DNA of 64,000 nt from Hydrangea macrophylla (Eukaryota; Streptophyta; Magnoliopsida; Cornales; Hydrangeaceae), in assembly GCA_033977485.1 (NCBI GenBank), contig CM066989.1, forward strand, positions 34,511,095 through 34,575,094. The letters run 5' to 3'. The first letter of the stretch is position 1; each line of letters opens with the position of its first letter. Positions 34,501-42,749 of this stretch are shown here, piece after piece. A program made the translations under genes and the position numbers. The notes under the pieces were generated by a model that saw only the letters and a list, made by a program, of their open reading frames with translations, was not told the origin of the DNA and made no database searches.

Positions 34501-35163
34501 GTGAGCGACAATGGCAGACAATTTGACACCCCGGTGTTTCAGCAATTCTGCTCGGGCTACGGGATATCCAACCATTATTCCTCTCCCGAGCACCCTCAGG
34601 CCAACGGCCAAGCCGAGGTGACGAATAGGACGATCTTGCAATCAATCAAGACTCGGCTTGAAAGTGCCAAAAGTCTGTGGGCTGAAGAGTTGCCGACCCT
34701 CCTGTGGGCCTACCGTACCACTCCCCGAGCAGCAACAGGCGAAACGCCGTTCTCACTCACCTATGGCTTCGAGGCCGTAGTCCCCACAGAGCTCGGATTG
34801 CCCTCCTACCGGGTAGCCAATTTCAGTGAGCAAGGCAACGAGGAAGCTCTGAGAACCAAACTTGATTTGGTAGAAGAGAAAAGAGATCAAGCCTATCTGA
34901 GAGTGGCAGCGTACAAGCAGAGGGTGTCGAGGTACTATAACAGCAAGGTCAAGCATCGCAGCTTCCAAGTGGGTGATCTTGTCCTGAAGGCGGTAAACCA
35001 GTCGACTAGAATCCCGAATCATGGGAAGTTGGGGCCGAACTGGGAAGGCCCATATACGGTCACCCGGATTCATCGACCGGGAACCTATTGGCTACGAGAT
35101 TTTGACGGGCATGAGCTTTCCCACCCGTGGAACATACAGCACCTTCGAAAATATTTTCAGTAG
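31528..35163 (+). CDS. pol: pol of C: rest of protease, RT, RNase H, second RNase H, integrase
   Basis: The frame is open from the TAG to 35163. An internal Met at 31558 is not a plausible natural start. Numbered from 31558: reverse transcriptase with YVDD at 344 (32587-32598); first RNase H about 470-600; a second, archaeal-type RNase H about 635-760 (WILYVDGSSNNQG; YSDSQLVVNQ), diagnostic of the Tat lineage; integrase with a zinc-binding segment, D924, D984 and E1020. Expression needs readthrough of the TAG, or it is dead unless helped in trans. No other lesion was found. Minus-strand ORFs of up to 205 codons over this region are shadows. Confidence 0.92.
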   Translation, partial: LGISRDRLRPVTTPLVGFNGSSTLPLGTIDLPVLMGTYPQQASVLANFVIMETPSAYNAILGRPTLNKAKAVVSTYSLTVKFPTPQGPGSLRGDQMTARSCYVSSLRKGAVTESFSVQEVDPRDPSDKVGPVEELERVVLDPQLPDRTVSVGTLLKPSLRERLIQFLRQSQDVFAWCHEDMPGIDSRVMSHRLNVNPDSRPVKQKRRGMAPERQIAVSEEVEKLLKAGSIREVLYPDWLANVVLVKKSNGKWRMCVDFTDLNKACPKDCYPLPRIDLLVDSTAGHSLLSFMDANSGYNQISMHPGDEEKTAFITDQGTYCYKVMPFGLKNAGATYQRLVNHMFKDLIGKTMEVYVDDLLVKSRDETDHLDHLAGAFSILRKFGMRLNPAKCTFGVSSGKFLGHLVSRRGIEANPEKIQAIINMKSPRSTKEVQSLAGRVAALSRFVSRATDRCLPFFKILRKAFQWSEECEGAFQELKKYLASPPLLSTPAPGEELILYLAVSPSAVSSALVREEHGIQFPVYYTSRALQGAESRYSRVEKLAFALVTSARRLRPYFQAHTIAVLTDQPLRRILSRPETSGRLVKWALELEEFEVVYRPRTALKGQAVADFLVEFTYAEDQTEELDPPVLPPGLQINIPTWILYVDGSSNNQGSGAGIILTSPDGIQLEYALRFGFRASNNEAEYEALLAGLQLATSMGAQQVQGYSDSQLVVNQISQEYEAREDNMVAYLALVRAVSKRLKGLAITQIPREENTRADRLARLASSSESDLPGIRIEYLPEPSVINSEGMEVDPVDLGPSWMDPIVTFLATGVLPDGKDEARRTKYRAARYHLIDGILYKRGFTIPYLRCVHPSQIQAILYEIHEGVCGNHVGGRALSRKALLQGYYWPTMARDSRDYVKRCDRCQRFSPMINCPGELQTPILSPWPFVQWGIDIVGPLPTGKGQVKFAVIAVDYFTKWAEAEPLATITEKKMEGFIEKNILSRFGTPRVLVSDNGRQFDTPVFQQFCSGYGISNHYSSPEHPQANGQAEVTNRTILQSIKTRLESAKSLWAEELPTLLWAYRTTPRAATGETPFSLTYGFEAVVPTELGLPSYRVANFSEQGNEEALRTKLDLVEEKRDQAYLRVAAYKQRVSRYYNSKVKHRSFQVGDLVLKAVNQSTRIPNHGKLGPNWEGPYTVTRIHRPGTYWLRDFDGHELSHPWNIQHLRKYFQ

Positions 35164-35294
35164 CTGGGATGAAGGGGGTTAGCGATCGATTAGGACTCTT
35201 TGTAGCTCTACCCGAGCAGTTAAAATTTTTTTTTTTTTTTTTGAAATAAAGCAATTACCTTTCTGCAAAGTTCCTACTCAAGTGTTCCACCCCA

Positions 35295-35510
35295 GCACAA
35301 AAAGACCTCGGGCCTAACCCCGAGGCACCTTCAAAGACCTTGGCTAAACACCAAGGCACAAAAAGACCTCGGGCCTAACCCCGAGGCACCTTCAAAGACC
35401 TTGGCTAAACACCAAGGCACAAAAAGACCTCGGGCCTAACCCCGAGGCACCTTCAAAGACCTTGGCTAAACACCAAGGCACAAAAAGACCTCGGACCTAA
35501 CCCCGAGGCG
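35295..35510 (+). repeat. 61-bp tandem repeat x 3.5 with two hairpins per unit
   Basis: Units start at 35295, 35356, 35417 and 35478. Each contains CCTCGGGCCTAACCCCGAGG (7-bp stem) and CCTTGGCTAAACACCAAGG (6-bp stem). The array lies just after pol and before the 3' end of the first antisense gene, so it is between convergent transcripts. Confidence 0.9.
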
Positions 35511-35519
35511 CAGGCTTCG

Positions 35520-36062
35520 CCTAGGTCCAGCCAACGATGGGGCCTAACCCCCTAGGCAGCCAATGATGGCAAGTCTCAAAGGACCCTGCAACCACCCATG
35601 TTCCATGTCGGTTTCCTACGGTCGGTATTCCCGTCCATCTCCCTAACAAAACGCTTGGGGGGCAAGGGAATGCAGGCTTAAACAGGAAATTAAACAAGGT
35701 TTAACCTAGGTCCAACCGACAATGGGGGCAAACCCCCTAGGTGACCCACGATGGCTAAACCCCAAAGGACCCTGCAACCACCCATGTTCCAAGTCGGTTT
35801 CCTACGGTCGGTATTCTCGTCCATCTCCCTAACAAAACGCTTGGGGGGCAAGGGAATGCAGGCTTAAACAGGAAATTAAACAAGGTTTAACCTAGGTCCA
35901 ACCGACAATGGGGGCAAACCCCCTAGGTGACCCACGATGGCTAAACCCCAAAGGATCCTGCAACCACCCATGTTCCAGGTCGGTTTCCTAAGGTTGCTCG
36001 CTACTACGCACCCGCCTTACCAAAATGCTTGGGGGGCAGGGGAATGCAGCCTTAAACAGGGA
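35520..36062 (+). repeat. About 186-bp tandem repeat x 3
   Basis: CTAGGTCCA(A/G)CC starts units at about 35521, 35706 and 35892. Shared blocks include CCCTGCAACCACCCATGTTCC, GGTCGGTTTCCTA and CGCTTGGGGGGCAAGGGAATG. The third unit diverges in its middle. Confidence 0.85.
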
Positions 36063-36409
36063 ATCACACCGGTCATTAACAGTACTTGGAGTCCTAGCAC
36101 TCCCAAGTACTAACAGTGATCAGAGATAAATAACCCGGACGGTAAAACAGGATAAGTCCTATAATACACCGGGTATGCCTTCAAAAACAGGTCAAGAAGA
36201 CCAGGCGTTCTACCAGTTACGGTCCTAAACCATTTTGCTAAGGCAGTGTTCGGTTCGACTAAAACTGGTCAGATACTGGCAGAAGACCAATTATTCAACC
36301 GGTTGCCCGGTTGCAACCCTAATCCATGTGCTAAGTGAAGGGTCTTGCAATTGAAAACTGGTCGGGATTTGGCAATCACATGGGCATGCAAGTACAAAAT
36401 ATAAACAGT

Positions 36410-36562
36410 TAATGGAAAGGAAAGTGGCCTCAGGGGCCTTGCCATTGATTAAAAGCAGACTTGTACAGACCCTAGGGTGAGCAGTTGTAGTAGCTCACCC
36501 CCCCACAAAACAAAAAAAAATACTACAACAGTAAAAGAAGAAAAAGAAAAGGCATAAAAGCC
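36410..36562 (-). terminator. 3' flank of antisense gene 1 (duplicated downstream of gene 2)
   Basis: On the minus strand this follows the stop codon. Its blocks (ATGGCCTC-like, CATTGATTAAAA, CTTGTACAG, GCAGTTGTAGTAG) recur at 39688-39766 after antisense gene 2. Homologous 3' flanks suggest the two genes arose by duplication with a shared transcript end; no polyadenylation site was proved. Confidence 0.5.
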
Positions 36563-38643
36563 CTACTGGTCACCCACAACGTCCAGCTCTTCCTCCGCAG
36601 CAGGAGCGGCTCCAACTGGCGCAGCCTCCGCAGGCCCCCCGCCAGCAGCCCGGTCCTCTTTCCAGTAATTGGATTCGGCCCAGGAATAGCCGGAGATGTC
36701 CCAGTCCGGGTGATCCGCCATAACACGGGCAATCAGGTCCTTGTAGCCCTTGAGGAATCCAGCCTCGAATTCCTCCTCGGAATCTTTCGTCTCTGCTTCA
36801 AGGGTGGCGGTCAGAGCCTCAACATCCTTCTCGGCAGCAACCCGACCGGCCTCCGCGGCAGCAAGCTTGGCCTCTAAAGCAGCGAGCTGGGCCTCAGCAG
36901 CCGTTCGGGAAGCCCGCTCGGTTAAAACCACACCTCGGACCTCCCCCAGCTCCTGGCCCAAAGCCCTAGCCTTCTCCGCCTCAGCCTCCCGGGCCGTCTT
37001 TTCCATGGAGAGGGCCTCCTCAGCAGCCGCCAGTTTCCCGGTCAGCGCGGGGAAGGTCGCCTCGGACCCCGCTGCTATACAACCGACCTGCAAACGAAAA
37101 CAGCTATAAGCATTATGAGCGAAACAAGCAATAAGCACCTATGAGAAGTACGAAATATGGACGCACCATATGGCTAATGCTGTAGAGCCAAGCGGTCACG
37201 TCCTCCGGGCTTAATAAGGAGCACTTGTCCACCTGACCCGGCAACAGAGCGGGGCGGATCCTCCCGCGTACCTCATCCGCCCTCTCAACCGGCGGCACTG
37301 CAGGAAGCCCTCTATGCACGGTCTCCTCCACAGTAGGGAAGGAGACGCCAGCTATTTTGGAAGCAGCGGGCGTCTTGGGGGGCACGGCAATGGTCACCCC
37401 GGGCGCCGAGGTGCCTACCCCCTCCTTGTCAGGGCGGATGACGATGCCCCGGGTGAGCCTCTTGAGCTTCTGGCCCTCGGTGGGCTCCAGCCTCTTCCTC
37501 TTTGGTCCAGCTCGGGCAAGCAGGGCCTCCTCTTTCTCCTTCAGCGCCGCCGCGTCCTTGGGAGCCATTGCTGCAAAACAACCGGAAAGATATTAAGCCG
37601 CAAAGAGAGATGTAAGAGGAAACAGTGGAACAAATAGAACGCTGACCGGGAACAGTAGGAGAGGAAGCCGGGACTTCTGAGGGCTCCGCGGGGGAATAAG
37701 ACACCACTATGTCTCCCGTCGGGGACAGAACGTTCCGAATGTTGGTGGGCAACTGTGCTAAGCCCCAAATCCTGGCCTGGGACGCCTCGGAGATCTCAGG
37801 AATGTCTGCCGACCCAGCTGCAAGTAGAAGCATAAAACCGGTTAACAGGTCAATAAATCCATAAAACCGAAAGAGACAAACAAAAGAAAGACAGGTAGCC
37901 TTACCCCTCAGCTCCTTCACCCAGGATGTCCTCGGCCGGGTCCCCGCGGCCTCGTCACAAAGGAGAAGGGTGGACACTTGGAAGAACTTGCTCTTCCACC
38001 CCTTGTTGTTACTGGGGCACTTGTCGATAATCTTTCTGCCCGGCCGGGCGGAGAAAGAAAAGAACCCCAGTTCCCCGTGTACGGGAAACGGCCGATGGGC
38101 CCATAGAAACTCCTCGAGGGTCACCTCACACCCGAACGCCTGGGGCCACAGAGATATACAACCCATCAGGAATCTCCACCCGTTGGGGGCCAGTTGCCCG
38201 GGAGCAATCCCAAGGTGAATCAGGATGGCCCTGGCTACTGGGTGGAGCGGAAGGCGGAGACCTGCCATCATTGCATCCTCGAAAAGAGTCGTGAAGCCCG
38301 GATAGTAAAGGTGCGCTCCCCCGGAATTCACCGCCAAAGAGCAACTACCCGGGAAGGAGTATCTCTTCCTAATCCGGATAAGGTCCTCGGAACGCAAAAT
38401 CGAGAACACTGACTCACAAGCAAACGCAACGCCGGGATCGGACTCCCCGGGCGCCTCGTCGCCCAAACCCCTAGAGACGGAGGCAACGGGGGCCCCCTCG
38501 GCGGATTCGTCATCAGACTGACGGGCTGGAATCAAGCCCTCACTCTGGTGGTCAGAAGGAGGGTCCAAAACCGGGTCGGAGCCATCCGACCGGAACATCT
38601 CGCTAATCGAACGGGACGCAGAATTGAAGCCGGAATGCTCCAT
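36563..38643 (-). CDS. Antisense gene 1 of C: four-exon protein with putative gypsy-type transposon domain
   Basis: Proposed exons (minus strand): 38643-37905, 37817-37647, 37570-37167, 37087-36563. The introns of 87, 76 and 79 nt all have GT...AG ends, CTTGCAG or TTTGCAG acceptors, and phases that join exactly, giving 612 aa. The start is ATG at 38643 (MEHSGFNSAS); a longer frame to 38964 exists but looks like leader. Residues about 85-235 contain GLRLPLHPVARAI...GQLAPNGWRFLMG, resembling the Pfam 'putative gypsy type transposon' (Transposase_28) family. A basic patch PKRKRLEP is near 326, and an Ala/Glu-rich coiled coil lies about 450-540. Antisense ORFs of this sort are known in Tat/Retand elements; function is unknown. 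Reading straight through gives a 511-codon frame, but this includes intron-like sequence. Confidence 0.75.
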
Positions 38644-39059
38644 CTCGGATGCCCCTGGGGAAGGAAGAGGGAGTAGATCGCGACCTAAATACGGATCGGA
38701 AACCCCGAGCCTGAGGTACAGGGAAGGCAATGTCACTAACCTAAAAGGCAGAGAGTAGATGGCCCTAAACGTCAGAAGGCACTCTCTCAGTGAAACTACG
38801 GAGACACCGGTCCGGCTCAACTGGCCTGAGTCTCCACCCGACCGGAAAAACGAGCAGAATCTAAGGAAGAAAAAATCCCACTCCCGCTCGAACCCTACCG
38901 GACTCACTCTCTCCAGTTTTACTACGAAAAGAAGAGAAGATGGGGAAAGGGAAAAAGGGAGCAACAGACGAAAGCTCGGAAGGAAGAGGACTTACAAAGC
39001 TTGCGCAGAAAAGAGAACTCGAGAATCTTGCTCGGACTAGCTTCTGCTCTCAGGACGTT

Positions 39060-39513
39060 CGGCGATCTCTCTGCAGTAAAGGGCCAGAGAAGTGGACAAG
39101 CATTCATTTTATAGAAACCGGGAACGGCCCAGATCAAAACGTATCCAACGGTCCGTATGATCCCCCGCCCGAAGTTGCTGACAGTTGTCTCCTCGGGCGC
39201 ATGAAACGTTGCCTAGAAAGGCGTGCGCATTAAAGGCCTGACATGACTGTTCGGTTGGCGCGCAAGTGGCTTGGTTGCGTCCGCGCTGGCGTAGTTCGAA
39301 CCTAACCAAGTCAACGACCAGCGAACACATGGCAGCAGCGACTCCCGAACCAACGGATCGCCCGCTCGGGGAATGCCCCGACCGACGTCTTCCTCCGGCC
39401 CCGCCCGAAGGACAAAATCCCGGTCTACTACCGAACGGTTCCCAGGGAAAATTTCAGTTTTCAACTCTCATCAGACGGAGCGTCCAATCAGCTTTGAAAA
39501 TGGGGGGCAGGTG
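39060..39513 (-). repeat. Promoter-side block of antisense gene 1, duplicate of 41010-41457
   Basis: Paired elements occur in the same order at both places: TATA box, CGGTTTC/CGGTCC-type block, GCGCATTAAAGGC against GCATGCATTAAATGC, CTCATCAGA..G..GC(A/G)TCCAAT(C/T)AGCT, and AAATGGGGGGCAG. The last is the polypurine tract of C at 41443 and an imitation of it at 39497. So the region upstream of gene 2, up to the 3' LTR edge, was copied upstream of gene 1 (or the reverse). Confidence 0.65.
39107..39113 (-). promoter_or_regulatory. TATA box of antisense gene 1
   Basis: On the minus strand CTATAAAATGAATG reads toward gene 1, about 465 nt upstream of its ATG. The surrounding block is related to the one carrying the gene 2 TATA box. 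Confidence 0.6.
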
Positions 39514-39669
39514 GTACGTGCACGAGAATCTCGGCGTAACCACACAGCAAGTCCACGAGGTCTATTGGACGCTGGTTGGAATTTTGGAACTCCAACCGAA
39601 TAAACCACTGTCAAAATAGAAATCGGAAATACCGATAGGTCAACAACAGTTCGAGTATTAACAGCCACA

Positions 39670-39769
39670 ACAAAGTACAATTAACGCGAAAGGGATGGCC
39701 TCAAGGACCTTGTTCATTGATTAAAAAAAAAAACTGTACAAGTTCGGGGGGCAGTTGTAGTAGCCTCCC

Positions 39770-39816
<47 letters not shown>

Positions 39817-39839
39817 GTACAAGAGAAGGACGGCAGACT
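39670..39839 (-). terminator. 3' flank of antisense gene 2, with long A tract
   Basis: Homologous to 36410-36540 (GATGGCCTCAAGGACCTTG, CATTGATTAAAA, CTGTACAAG, GCAGTTGTAGTAG). It includes 44 consecutive A at 39771-39814 (poly-T on the coding strand), followed by a second CTGTACAAG. The tract may have grown by slippage and its length is unreliable. Confidence 0.5.
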
Positions 39840-40928
39840 TCAAGTGCCCTTATCCTTCAAGGCCTTGATCTCCTCCTCCAGGGCAGCCATCCTCTCCACC
39901 AGCCCTTGGACGGTCAACTCTAGGGCGTGGACATCCACCTCCCGCATGACAAAGTTCGTCTCCAGGTGAGCGGTCTGCTTTTCCACTTCCTGCAGGCGGC
40001 CCTCCATGTTAGCAAGAGAGAGGTCCGTCCAGGTCGGCACACGGAGACCGCTCGGGATGTCAAGCTTGCTCCTTTTCGGCGAAGGTCCAGAGACTTCACC
40101 AACAGCTTTTCCCTTCCCTTTCCCGGGCGGGGCAGGTGGCGGGCTCGCGTCCTCAGATGAAGATGAGACTGAGTCACTGCTGGTGGACAAGGTGACCGGC
40201 CCCTTGGACGGCCCGGCCATGCCCATGGCCCGTGAACCAGAGGCCATGGATCGAGTATAGCGGCGTGACCCCGAAGCCACAGCGGCAGAGGAGGGTCCAG
40301 CGCCCGCATCGTCTACTGGTCCCCCAACCAGATCAGAAAACGAAAGCCCGGCCTCGATAGCTCGGTCAATCGCCTCCGTTTCATCAGCGGTGGGGGCAAT
40401 GCCACGGGAGGCGGCAAACGTTCGCCTGCAGAGGTCAGGATCAAAAGTCTCGGGGGGGCAGAGAACGCCATCTTCCAGCCAGTTGCCGGCAACCATAACC
40501 CAGGGGTATTGCTGCCAGTTCTTATTTGCAAAGTCCAGGCCTCGGACAAGGTCCTTTCCCTCAGTCCTGGGGCGGAAGTAAGGACCTCCGTTGTCGATCC
40601 CCATTATATAGCACCTTGCGACGTCGGCGGACTGGAAGAACAACCTCAGTCGCTCGTTCAGTACCGAAATCCCCCAGAGGAGGCGGGCGACATTCGGGCG
40701 GCATCTGTGGAGCGGAATGTGCAGCCCCACGAGCAGGTCACAAAAGGAGACTGGAAGAGGAAAGCGCAGTCCCACAATTAGCAGCAGATAGCTGCTAATA
40801 AGGACGAAAGGGAAGGCCACTTCCTCTCCCTCAATGTGTGGACGAACTACTACGTCGTCCGGAATTTGGCAGTCCTCTCGGAAGGCTCTGAGCCCTTCGT
40901 CAGACGACAGGTCGATGCTGGAAGCCAT
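39840..40928 (-). CDS. Antisense gene 2 of C: single-exon paralogue of gene 1
   Basis: A 362-codon minus-strand ORF starting MASSIDLSSDEGL. Residues about 15-190 hold GLRFPLPVSFCDLL...PNVARLLWGISVL, which aligns with the GLRLPLHP...LAPNGWRFLMGCISL segment of gene 1, so both belong to the putative gypsy-type transposon domain family. A Ser/Gly-rich linker follows, then a basic patch (SPKRSKLD) and a C-terminal coiled coil (VERMAALEEEIKAL). The layout copies that of gene 1, but the protein is shorter and needs no introns. It may act in chromatin or as an accessory factor for its element; that is a guess. Confidence 0.75.
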   Translation of the reverse strand: MASSIDLSSDEGLRAFREDCQIPDDVVVRPHIEGEEVAFPFVLISSYLLLIVGLRFPLPVSFCDLLVGLHIPLHRCRPNVARLLWGISVLNERLRLFFQSADVARCYIMGIDNGGPYFRPRTEGKDLVRGLDFANKNWQQYPWVMVAGNWLEDGVLCPPETFDPDLCRRTFAASRGIAPTADETEAIDRAIEAGLSFSDLVGGPVDDAGAGPSSAAVASGSRRYTRSMASGSRAMGMAGPSKGPVTLSTSSDSVSSSSEDASPPPAPPGKGKGKAVGEVSGPSPKRSKLDIPSGLRVPTWTDLSLANMEGRLQEVEKQTAHLETNFVMREVDVHALELTVQGLVERMAALEEEIKALKDKGT

Positions 40929-41050
40929 TGGGAGGAAGATTGAAGTAGTATGGGCAGAAGAAAAGGGGTCGGGAGTGCTTTGCTCTGAAAACCCGCTCGG
41001 TGATTATTGATCTTCAAACAGTGGTGAATATGTAGAATGAACTGACGCTC

Positions 41051-41058
41051 CTTTTATA
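41051..41058 (-). promoter_or_regulatory. TATA box of antisense gene 2
   Basis: On the minus strand TATAAAAG lies about 125 nt upstream of the gene 2 ATG at 40928. This is a well-placed promoter inside the element, independent of the LTR promoter. Confidence 0.7.
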
Positions 41059-41440
41059 AAGACAAAGGACGGCTCAGATTGAATCAGATCGGACGGTCAG
41101 GACGTTTTCCCGCTCTTGGCGACTGACGGCTGTCACATCGGGCATACCATACGCCGCCTCAAAAGGCGCATGCATTAAATGCACGATATGACGGTTTAGT
41201 CCCAACGCGAACGGTTCGGTTACCTCCACGATGGCGCCGTCGCATCCCAACTAGGTCTGCAAGCAGCTGACACGTGGCCCTGGGCAATACCGGACCCTCC
41301 AGGCTCCCGCTCGGTCCTTTCCCGGAAAGACAACCCCGGGTCAGCCTTGCCTCGGGGAAGGCCTCGGCTTCTTCCCGAGCGGTTTCTCGTGAACAGCTCT
41401 GATTTCCAAACCTCATCAGATATGGCATCCAATTAGCTCT

Positions 41441-41456
41441 GGAAATGGGGGGCAGC
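41441..41456 (+). other. Polypurine tract of C
   Basis: GGAAATGGGGGGCAGC abuts the 3' LTR start TGATATGC. A near copy lies at 39495-39510. Confidence 0.85.
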
Positions 41457-42053
41457 TGATATGCTCAGAATTATCCAGCATGGGCCCAACGGCCACGTCA
41501 GCATCGAAGACCAAGCAGAACCCTGGGGTCCACACCCAGGGCTTGCCAGCGTCACCGCTCGGGGTGCCCGTACTGCCCGGGCGTGACCTTCGGCGGCTCT
41601 CCCGGACGCGCGGCTCAACTCCAGCAGTTTCCTTGTGCGGCCAGAGTCCTATTAGGAATAAAACTCGATAGATTCCTAATCTGATAAGGATCTTCCCTTA
41701 ACTTATGCACATCAAATTGTGATTGATATAGGCTTCCTAATGGATCTAAGTTTCCATGTTGAGGTGGACTCTTGCATCTATAAAAGAGCCCACCCATACC
41801 CTTCTAAAAGGGGAGAACAACCTTGAGAAACCTAATAACTAGAGCATACACTGAAACGCATATACCCGGACGGTATTACTGGTAGTGCCGCCCACCATTG
41901 TTGGCTCACCAGGCCGCCGGTGATCTGCTGGTATAGCGCCTAGACGCACACGTGGACGTAGGTCACCTCATTAACGGGGCCGAACCACATACAACTCCTT
42001 GGTGTTTCTCTGTCTCTCTCTGAATCCTCTCTTACCAATTCTAGGCACCATCA
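41457..42053 (+). repeat. 3' LTR of C (597 bp)
   Basis: It is the same length as, and by eye identical to, the 5' LTR. TATAAAAG is at 41779-41786. It is followed by the target duplication AATAG at 42054-42058. Confidence 0.95.
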
Positions 42054-42058
42054 AATAG

Positions 42059-42704
42059 TTATCACGCGAGTATCGGTATGGCTCCGTTCGAAGCACTGTA
42101 CGGACGACCATGTCGTTCTCCATTGTGTTGGGCAGAAGTTGGAGACACGGAATTGTTGGGACCAGATCTGGTTAGAGAAACCAACGAAAAGATTTCCCTG
42201 GTCAAGGAAAGGATGAGAACCGCTCAAAGTCGGTATAAGAGTTATGCCGATCGACGTCGGAAAGATTTGGAATTTAGTGTTGGAGATCACGTACTTCTTA
42301 AGGTTTCACCGACCCGAGGAGTGGTACGTTTTGGTCTCAAGAGAGGGAAGTTGGCCCTGCGTTTCATTGGACCGTTCGAGATTTTAGAACGTGTCGGGAA
42401 AGTGGCTTATAAACTAGCACTACCACCGAAGATGTCTGGGGTTCACAACGTGTTTCACGTGAGTATGTTGAGGAAATACATACGAGATCCCTCGCACGTG
42501 GTTAGTTATGACGACATTGAGACGAGTCATAACGTTTCTTACAAGGAGAGACCTGTGAAGATTCTGGATCAGAGTATCAAGAAGTTAAGGAATAAGGATA
42601 TCCCGTTGGTGAAGGTTCAGTGGAATCACCATGACGAGAATGAAGCTTCGTGGGAAGTAGAAGCTGATATGAGGAAGAAGTACCCGGAGTTGTTTCATGA
42701 CTAG
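42059..42704 (+). CDS. gag-pol: gag-pol of chromovirus B, 3' part (integrase C-terminus and chromodomain)
   Basis: The codon cut by C (AG at 28912-28913 plus T at 42059) and the frame continue exactly once C and one AATAG are removed. The segment carries GMAPFEALYGRP and the conserved GPF.I..R.G..AY...LP segment typical of the integrase end. The last 55 residues (about RPVKILDQ to the terminal FHD) have chromodomain character, which in chromoviruses directs integration to marked chromatin. It ends at TAG 42702-42704. The predicted whole B polyprotein is about 1475 aa. Confidence 0.92.
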
Positions 42705-42736
42705 TTAGTCTTGATTTCGGGGACGAAATCCTGTTT

Positions 42737-42749
42737 AAGGGAGGAAGGG
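42737..42749 (+). other. Polypurine tract of B
   Basis: AAGGGAGGAAGGG abuts the 3' LTR of B. Confidence 0.85.

Larger units (their letters stand above)
28914..42053 (+). mobile_element. Element C: Tat/Retand-type Ty3-gypsy element with antisense genes
   Basis: 597-bp LTRs at both ends look identical base for base, and the target duplication AATAG (28909-28913 and 42054-42058) is intact, so insertion was very recent. Order: LTR, primer site, gag-pro, RT, RNase H, second RNase H, integrase, two hairpin-rich tandem repeats, two minus-strand genes, polypurine tract, LTR. Between the end of pol and the 3' LTR there are 6.3 kb, an expansion seen in Tat-lineage elements with extra ORFs. It interrupts the integrase of B. 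Confidence 0.95.

Noticed and set aside
34024..34641. A 205-codon minus-strand ORF
   Set aside because: It is antisense to the integrase of C, which has full homology; this ORF has no recognisable domain and follows from GC-rich codon use.
37429..38964. A 511-codon minus-strand ORF taken as one uninterrupted protein
   Set aside because: Two stretches in it (37904-37818 and 37646-37571) have GT-AG ends and hydrophobic, intron-like translation; after 37571 the ORF changes frame relative to the well-supported MAPKDAAAL frame. The spliced model explains all parts.
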